From contig CAJQUW010007083.1 in assembly GCA_907163375.1 (NCBI GenBank), positions 62,001-126,000 of the forward strand: a stretch of DNA of 64,000 nucleotides, in the 5' to 3' direction. This document shows positions 58,838-64,000 of this stretch, one piece after another (position 1 is the stretch's first letter; every line of letters starts with the position of its first letter). The DNA is from Prostheceraeus crozeri. Its lineage: Eukaryota > Platyhelminthes > Polycladida > Euryleptidae. The notes beneath the pieces are model-generated. The model did not search any database and was not told where the DNA came from. It saw only the letters and a program-made list of their open reading frames with translations. The position numbers and the translations under genes were made by a program.

Positions 58838-59249
58838 AGAGAGAGAGAGAGGTTGAAGAGAGGGGGAGGGAGAAGAGAAGAGGAAGCTTATTCCCCTGTG
58901 CTTCGCGGAGTGCCCCCATTCAAAAATAAACAATTCGAGGAGACTCCGGAGTTTGGAGAGACTTTCTCGGTCCTCGAAAATTTTATTTGTGAGAGAGAGA
59001 CGGAGGTAGGTAGAGAGAGAGGAGGGGAGAGAGAGACGGAGGGAGGTAGAGAGAGAGAGAGGAGGGGACAGAGAGACGGAGGGAGGTAGAGAGAGAGAGA
59101 GAAGAGAGAGAGACCGAGGGAGGTAGAGAGAGAGAGAGGAGGGGAGAGAGAGACGGATGGAGGTAGAGAGAGAGAGGAGGGGAGAGAGAAGAGAGAGAGA
59201 GACCGAGGGAGGTAGAGAGAGAGAAGAGAGAGAGAGAGGAGGGAGAGAG
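58838..59249. repeat. (GA)n tract with an inserted 100-bp segment
   Basis: GA repeats with GACGGAGGGAGGTAGAGAGA interruptions between the end of LINE-2x and LINE fragment B. Positions about 58888-58991 are non-GA and contain an imperfect inverted repeat (ATAAACAATTCGAGGA against TCCTCGAAAATTTTAT). Confidence 0.92.
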
Positions 59250-60360
59250 ATGTCCCAAGGTGACAATCTGTCACCGACTTTATTTTGTCTTTATATAAAC
59301 GACATGATTGATATTTTTGAAATACATGTGAACAACCTTTCTCCACTAGAGATTGGCGTAATTACAATAGCTATGATGACATATGCAGATGATATTCTTT
59401 TAATGAGCGCATCTAATCAAGGACTGATCAAACATAAAAATAATGCAAAGATATTGTCAAACTAACGGACTAGTGGTAAATTTCGCCAAGACAAAAATAA
59501 TGACAAAAAATTACAAAGAAAAATGCCGTGAAATCCTTGTAAAAGTTAATGACGAATTACATTCAATTGAAGTAGTAGATGAATAAACATATCTCGGAAT
59601 GAGGTTTTCTAACAATGACAAACATCATATAAAGTACTTGGAAAATAAAGAAAAAAGATATACTCTAAAATTATTGAAAGAATTTGGAGAAGTCAATGAT
59701 GAAATTATCAAGAATACCTTCAAAACTTTAATTCTATCTAAAATTTGTTTCGGCGGAAAATTTATATTTTATTCAAAACTATCTGAATTGGACAAAGTAC
59801 AGAATCAGTTTTATAAATCATTTTTTCATCTAAAAAATAACACCAAATTACTGTCTTATTGGGGCATTCGGTTTAAAACCAATAAAATTATTTTTTTACA
59901 AATCCGTACTAAATATTTGGTCAAAAATACGGGAAGAAGAACGTGAAAGTTAGGCAGTAAAACTATATTTGGAAATAACGAAAGAAATAGAAAAAAACGG
60001 ATTTTAAAAATAACTGCTGTTACAAAATTAAGAATCTACTGAATGCGCCACATTTAGATTTCCTTTGGGAAAGTCAGAATCAATTAGAAAATAGGAAAAC
60101 TAAACAAATAATCAACAGGAAAATGAATGATTGAATCCGAGAACTCTCAATTTAATTGTAAAATGAAAAAATATTTGAATTACAACCGTGAACGATACAA
60201 AATACAGACATTTCTAAAATATAGAACAGGTAATAATAATCTTGCTTCCGAAATTGGTAGATATAGAAATAAAGAGAATATGATGAAAGCATTTGTCTTG
60301 ATTTTGAGTTACAAGAAGTCGGAGATTTTTATCATTTCATGGTTGTTGGTCCGAAATATT
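59250..60360 (+). pseudogene. LINE RT C-terminal half, fragment B
   Basis: MSQGDNLSPTLFCLYINDM, then YADDILLMS and a thumb region open from 59599 to 59946 that keeps residues lost from fragment A (HLKNNTKLLSYWGIRFKTNK). NYNRERYKIQTFLKYR and ASEIGRYRN follow near 60175-60270. A deletion near 60140 removes the segment preceding the NYNRER part. It is broken in the same way as A, plus private changes. Confidence 0.88.
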
Positions 60361-60365
60361 ACGGC

Positions 60366-61619
60366 CACAGAATTTGACAGGCCGTCTCTTCTTCCGTTTG
60401 ACTAGAAGGGAAGCATTGGAAAATGTAACGTTATTGAAATGGCACAATTAGTCCGGCAGCCAGAACGAGTTTCTGCAGGGAACGAGGCCGAAAGTGAGAC
60501 TTTCACAGAATGATGTGCACCCTATGCCTACTATAAATCGGCACGTCTGCCGAGTTCTAGTGAGTTCCTCTTCTTGTCAGACAGGATCAAAGAAAAACAC
60601 ATGCAAATCCAATGGGACGCAGATTGCAGTTTTTGGCTAAAATGAGTTTTTGTATGTTTTCTCAAAAATTAAGCGGAAAGTACTGAGCCCAGAGTTATAA
60701 TTTTTGGCATGGAATGTCTTCAGGTCATTTCCTATGATGTGCATGTGATATTATCAAGCTTCTGATCGGTAATGTATGCGAGAATGCGGTTGAATGTTGG
60801 TAAAGTAGCTCAAAATGTTTGTGTTTGCCGACATTAAGAGGCTCGCCAAATCTAAATGGGTTTAGCCATATAGACAGGGGTGTATGAAAATGAAAGGAAA
60901 TGACCTGAAGACATTCCATGCCAAAAATTATAACTCTGGGTTAAGTACTTTTCGTTTAATCAGAGAAAACATACAAAAACTCATTTTAGCCAAAAACTGC
61001 AATCTGCGTCCCATTGGATTTGCATGTGTTTTTCTTTGATCCTGTCTGACAAGAAGAGGAACTCACTAGAACTCGGCAGACGTGCCGATTTGTAGTAGGC
61101 ATAAGGTGCACATCATTCTGTGAAAGTCTCACTTTCGGCCTCGTTCCCTGCAGAAACTCGTTCTGGCTGCCGGACTAAATCTGCTGACTAAATACCATGG
61201 CAATCGAACAATGAGCAGCCAGTTCAACATTAAACACGCCAAATTGTGAGAAGTTTCAGTGACTGTTATCAAACGGATCACACAGCAAATAGGCACAGTC
61301 GATGTCAAGTTCTACAGAAAAGTTTGTTAACGTTTCTTTGTGCGCCTGCTAACTTTTATAATAATGATCGGAGGGCCCAACATTATCGAGAACACTTTTA
61401 CGCAATGATCTGAATTCTTTGAATCTGAAGGAATCGTGGCGATCGGAGCATTTTCAAGGGATTCAGAGCAACCCGCAAGCGACGCACGACCATTTTTCCC
61501 ATCTCTGCAAGGTATTAAAAATTTCTTTTTGCCCACTTAATAAGTTCCTGCATGTGCCATTGTTTTGAATCAGTTTGCACTTCTAGCATAGTGATGCGGT
61601 TAAACAATCTAATTCTGTG
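60366..61619 (+). mobile_element. hAT-type MITE family 1, copy 6, split by a foldback element
   Basis: Duplicate of the 48369 copy at the identical LINE site. The flanks are ATTACGGC and ATCACGGC (8 bp, one later change). The foldback 60449-61177 interrupts it at the word CACAATCTGCTG. Confidence 0.92.
60449..61177. mobile_element. Foldback MITE, 3-bp target duplication, copy 2
   Basis: 729 bp, ends TAGTCCGGCAGCCAG and inverse, flanked by AAT on both sides. The empty site CACAATCTGCTG is visible in copies of the host MITE (near 8530 and 55240), proving the insertion and the 3-bp duplication. The arms fold over nearly the whole length. Confidence 0.95.
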
Positions 61620-62731
61620 ATCACGGCATTAGACAATCAATGGTGCCATTCCTTTCTGAATGTCGTCAATTTGATTTCTATGACATCATGAATAAGATAC
61701 AATTGAATCAGTTAAATGCAGTCACGAAATACTTAAAAGTGTGTATTGATATCAAACAAATGCAATCAACATATTAATTAAACCTTAGAATAAAAGAATT
61801 TTGGATGCATAGGCAAAACACTGAATTCTAATGACAATGAATCAAAGACTCAATGTCATTATAACGATATCTATGGTTCTGACCCACTCATTGTTGATGC
61901 ATCGACATTAACGAAGATAACGTGGTGCAGATGCATAGAAATTTATACAGCCAATGCTTTTCCTGTTAAAACTGTATCTACAGTATATATCTATCTATAT
62001 CGATATTATGAAGCAAATTGTGCATGCATAGAAATCTATTGCCAGTGTCGCAATTTAGACAAAAGAACAATGACGAGATAATGCATGTAACTTAAGTGAT
62101 GTCCAGCCGAACAATGATTTATGCGTTAGAATTTCACTCACTGCCAACAGTCAGATCACACCGAGTCTTAGCATCAGTTGCATTATGAAATCAATAGTCA
62201 GTACTCAGTACAATACCATTCTACTTTGATTATAATCTGATTGACTTTGCTCTTCAGGTGAGATATAACATACTCATATTTATCTAAGTGTTTTACGTAG
62301 AGATTTCATGCCTTATGTACTTGCGTAGACACTTTTCTTTGACCGATCCTCATGCTAACACAATGCAAAGAGCCGTGTGTTGTGATGTAGTTTGAATTAA
62401 TGTCAACGCAAAAATGTTAAATTCAATGATTGATTAAAGCGTTCCTAATCATCATTAATGAAATATTATTTGCTGAATACGTTCACATCTCCTCTTTGCT
62501 ATTTCTCTGTGCATGTATTGCCTTCATAATTTCTCATATAGGCCTACATCGCTTTGTATCGCACTTATATATTTTGTCATACTATCGGCCTACTTCACAT
62601 CATTCACGAACTTTGGTTACGAGCATTTTACCTCATCTCATCCTTACATCTGTATGTCAATGTAATTACTCATAATTTGTGAAATCCCTTTTGGGGTTTT
62701 TCTGCACTGAAAATATATCCTTTGAGTTTTG

Positions 62732-62756
62732 AGAGAGAGGAGAGAGGGAGAGAGAG
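62732..62756. repeat. (GA)n tract between LINE fragment B and the second LINE-2x
   Basis: About 25 bp of GA repeats, the duplicate of 49964-49995. Confidence 0.88.
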
Positions 62757-64000
62757 CACGCAACCGATATCTCCGAACAAAGATGATGCGAAGCTTGGAT
62801 TTATTTCAAGAGAGGAGTGTGCATGTGGCAGAAGAGAATCCGATGAAACTCTACTGTGAAGTGTAAGCGAGACATTCATCTTTCTTGCTCCAAGCTTCTA
62901 GCTTATGATCTTGTAAAATACTTTGTAAAAAGAAATATACATGTGAGGCTTGTGTAAGGAACTTACATCCAAGCGAACTACATGTGGAAGGATACACAAC
63001 AGGCACGAAGAGAAGAAGCAAGCGACCCGAGACAGAAAGAAGTCAGCCAATTAAAGAATGAAGTTAAAGAACATCCACAAAAGTCGTAAGAAATCAAAGA
63101 AACGCTGCAGCTCAGAGATGATGGAAGATCCTAATTATTGAATACGATAAATGAGTGTATCCGGAATTAGGAACGACAAGAAGAAATTGAAGAACTAAAG
63201 AAAAAGTCAAATGAAACAAAGGAGCAAAGAGCAGAGACTTCAGATGCTACAATTGCGGTAAACATGGTCACATCGCGAGAAACTATTGGAGCAGAAATAC
63301 ACGCTATTATCAAAGACAAAACCGTCAAAGAATACCAAGGTGGCAAAATTACAACAGAAGGCCATTTCGAAGAAACGACAACCGGTATTGGCAAGATCAG
63401 GACCAAGACATGAACTTTAAGAATTTCAAACCTACGATGGTAGTACTTTTTTATTCGATGCTGGAGAATATTTGGAAGCTTGCAAGATTGCAACACATGC
63501 CAGACACAAGCAAGTATGGGCCTAGAGAACGCAATGTGTGTATCGGCAAATGTAATATGCAGAATCCAATTAACAATGACAGACATTTGAAAGTCTATTC
63601 AGCTTCCACTCACAAGAGTCAAAAGCAATAAAATTTGCAACTTTATTACTGGTGAATTAATCTGATCTCGTAAGCGAAATCTCGAGATTTCGGGATTAAC
63701 AATGCCCTGCGGCCTACAGGACACATGAACCAAGAACGTTACAGAGTTTCCCCAATAACGAATCGAAACGGTGACAGAAGGTACTTTCCCAACATGCAAT
63801 CACCACAGTGACAATCAGCTCCTATGCAGGCCTCTCATGGATATCTTTGATGAAGTAATCGAGGGGGGAGGAGAAGAAAATCAAAAGAAGAGATGAAGAT
63901 ACAAATGATGATTTCAATTATGACACACGTACTGGTAGAGTTGAGATAAATGCAAAACTTACATATTAAAAGTTTAAACAATGAGAAAATTGCCAACCCT
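62757..64000 (+). mobile_element. Second copy of LINE-2x 5' part, cut by window end
   Basis: It starts CACGCAACCGATATCTCCG, as at 49996. It contains the ORF1 coil and CCHC-type knuckle (63245-63290, last ligand Tyr) and reaches the beginning of the endonuclease at the right edge. About 315 bp near 63406-63721 interrupts homology to copy A. Confidence 0.85.

Larger units (their letters stand above)
59250..62731 (+). mobile_element. 5'-truncated LINE fragment B, GA tracts at both ends
   Basis: Duplicate of fragment A with the same truncation point. It ends ATATATCCTTTGAGTTTTG, followed by GA repeats. Confidence 0.88.
58838..64000 (+). repeat. Tandem/segmental duplication, copy B (continues past the window)
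   Basis: Matches 47173-50934. Extra sequence in B comprises a longer GA tract, the foldback at 60449-61177, and about 315 bp at 63406-63721 absent from A (or deleted there). Confidence 0.92.

Overview
The window looks like repeat-dominated DNA from a marine invertebrate nuclear genome. It is AT-rich, has no bacterial-style gene packing, and shows frequent TAGGCCTA- and ACATGTA-type words that are common in echinoderm and other marine invertebrate genomes. It carries many DNA transposons (piggyBac, hAT, Tc1/mariner, pogo), a Penelope-like fragment and non-LTR retrotransposons. An echinoderm or a related marine phylum is my guess, with low confidence. I found no convincing host protein gene, no ordinary tRNA gene and no rRNA gene. 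Long open frames in the minisatellites and GA tracts are repeat artefacts.

Layout. 1-9.9 kb: a 39-bp repeat at the window edge, a seven-unit array of tRNA-like sequence, a TTAA-flanked piggyBac-type MITE, a large foldback element with 3-bp target duplications, an 8-bp-duplication (hAT-type) MITE and a TA-flanked MITE. 9.9-17 kb: mostly featureless, then a 2.1-kb 24-bp minisatellite. 17-30.9 kb: more hAT-type elements, one of which holds a Penelope-like GIY-YIG fragment with a decayed hammerhead motif. 30.9-34.1 kb: a complete-ended pogo-type transposon with a CENP-B/DDE transposase and a PHD-like tail. 34.4-36.1 kb: a 21-bp minisatellite with regular 20-bp spacers.

37.2-64 kb: a head-to-tail chain of non-LTR retrotransposons (coiled-coil/CCHC ORF1, endonuclease, reverse transcriptase), all on the + strand. 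Each is separated from the next by a GA microsatellite, and each observable 3' end stops at a short TTTTG- or TTCTG-type terminus directly abutting GA. This suggests a LINE group that inserts into (GA)n/(TC)n. The chain has collected a DD41D mariner-type element, a piggyBac element, two Tc1-type elements, two families of hAT-type MITE and a foldback. Part of it is tandemly duplicated (about 47.17-50.93 kb against 58.84 kb to the window end), so insertion order can be read: LINE, then hAT-type MITE, then duplication, then a foldback in one copy only.

The most striking single item is at 46731-46887. It is a 157-bp unit with perfect 19-bp inverted ends containing a tRNA-like pol III head (A and B boxes) followed by an intact-looking type I hammerhead ribozyme. 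It resembles the hammerhead-bearing small retroelements known from schistosomes and other animals. All names rest on visible motifs, terminal repeats and target-site duplications; no database search was made.
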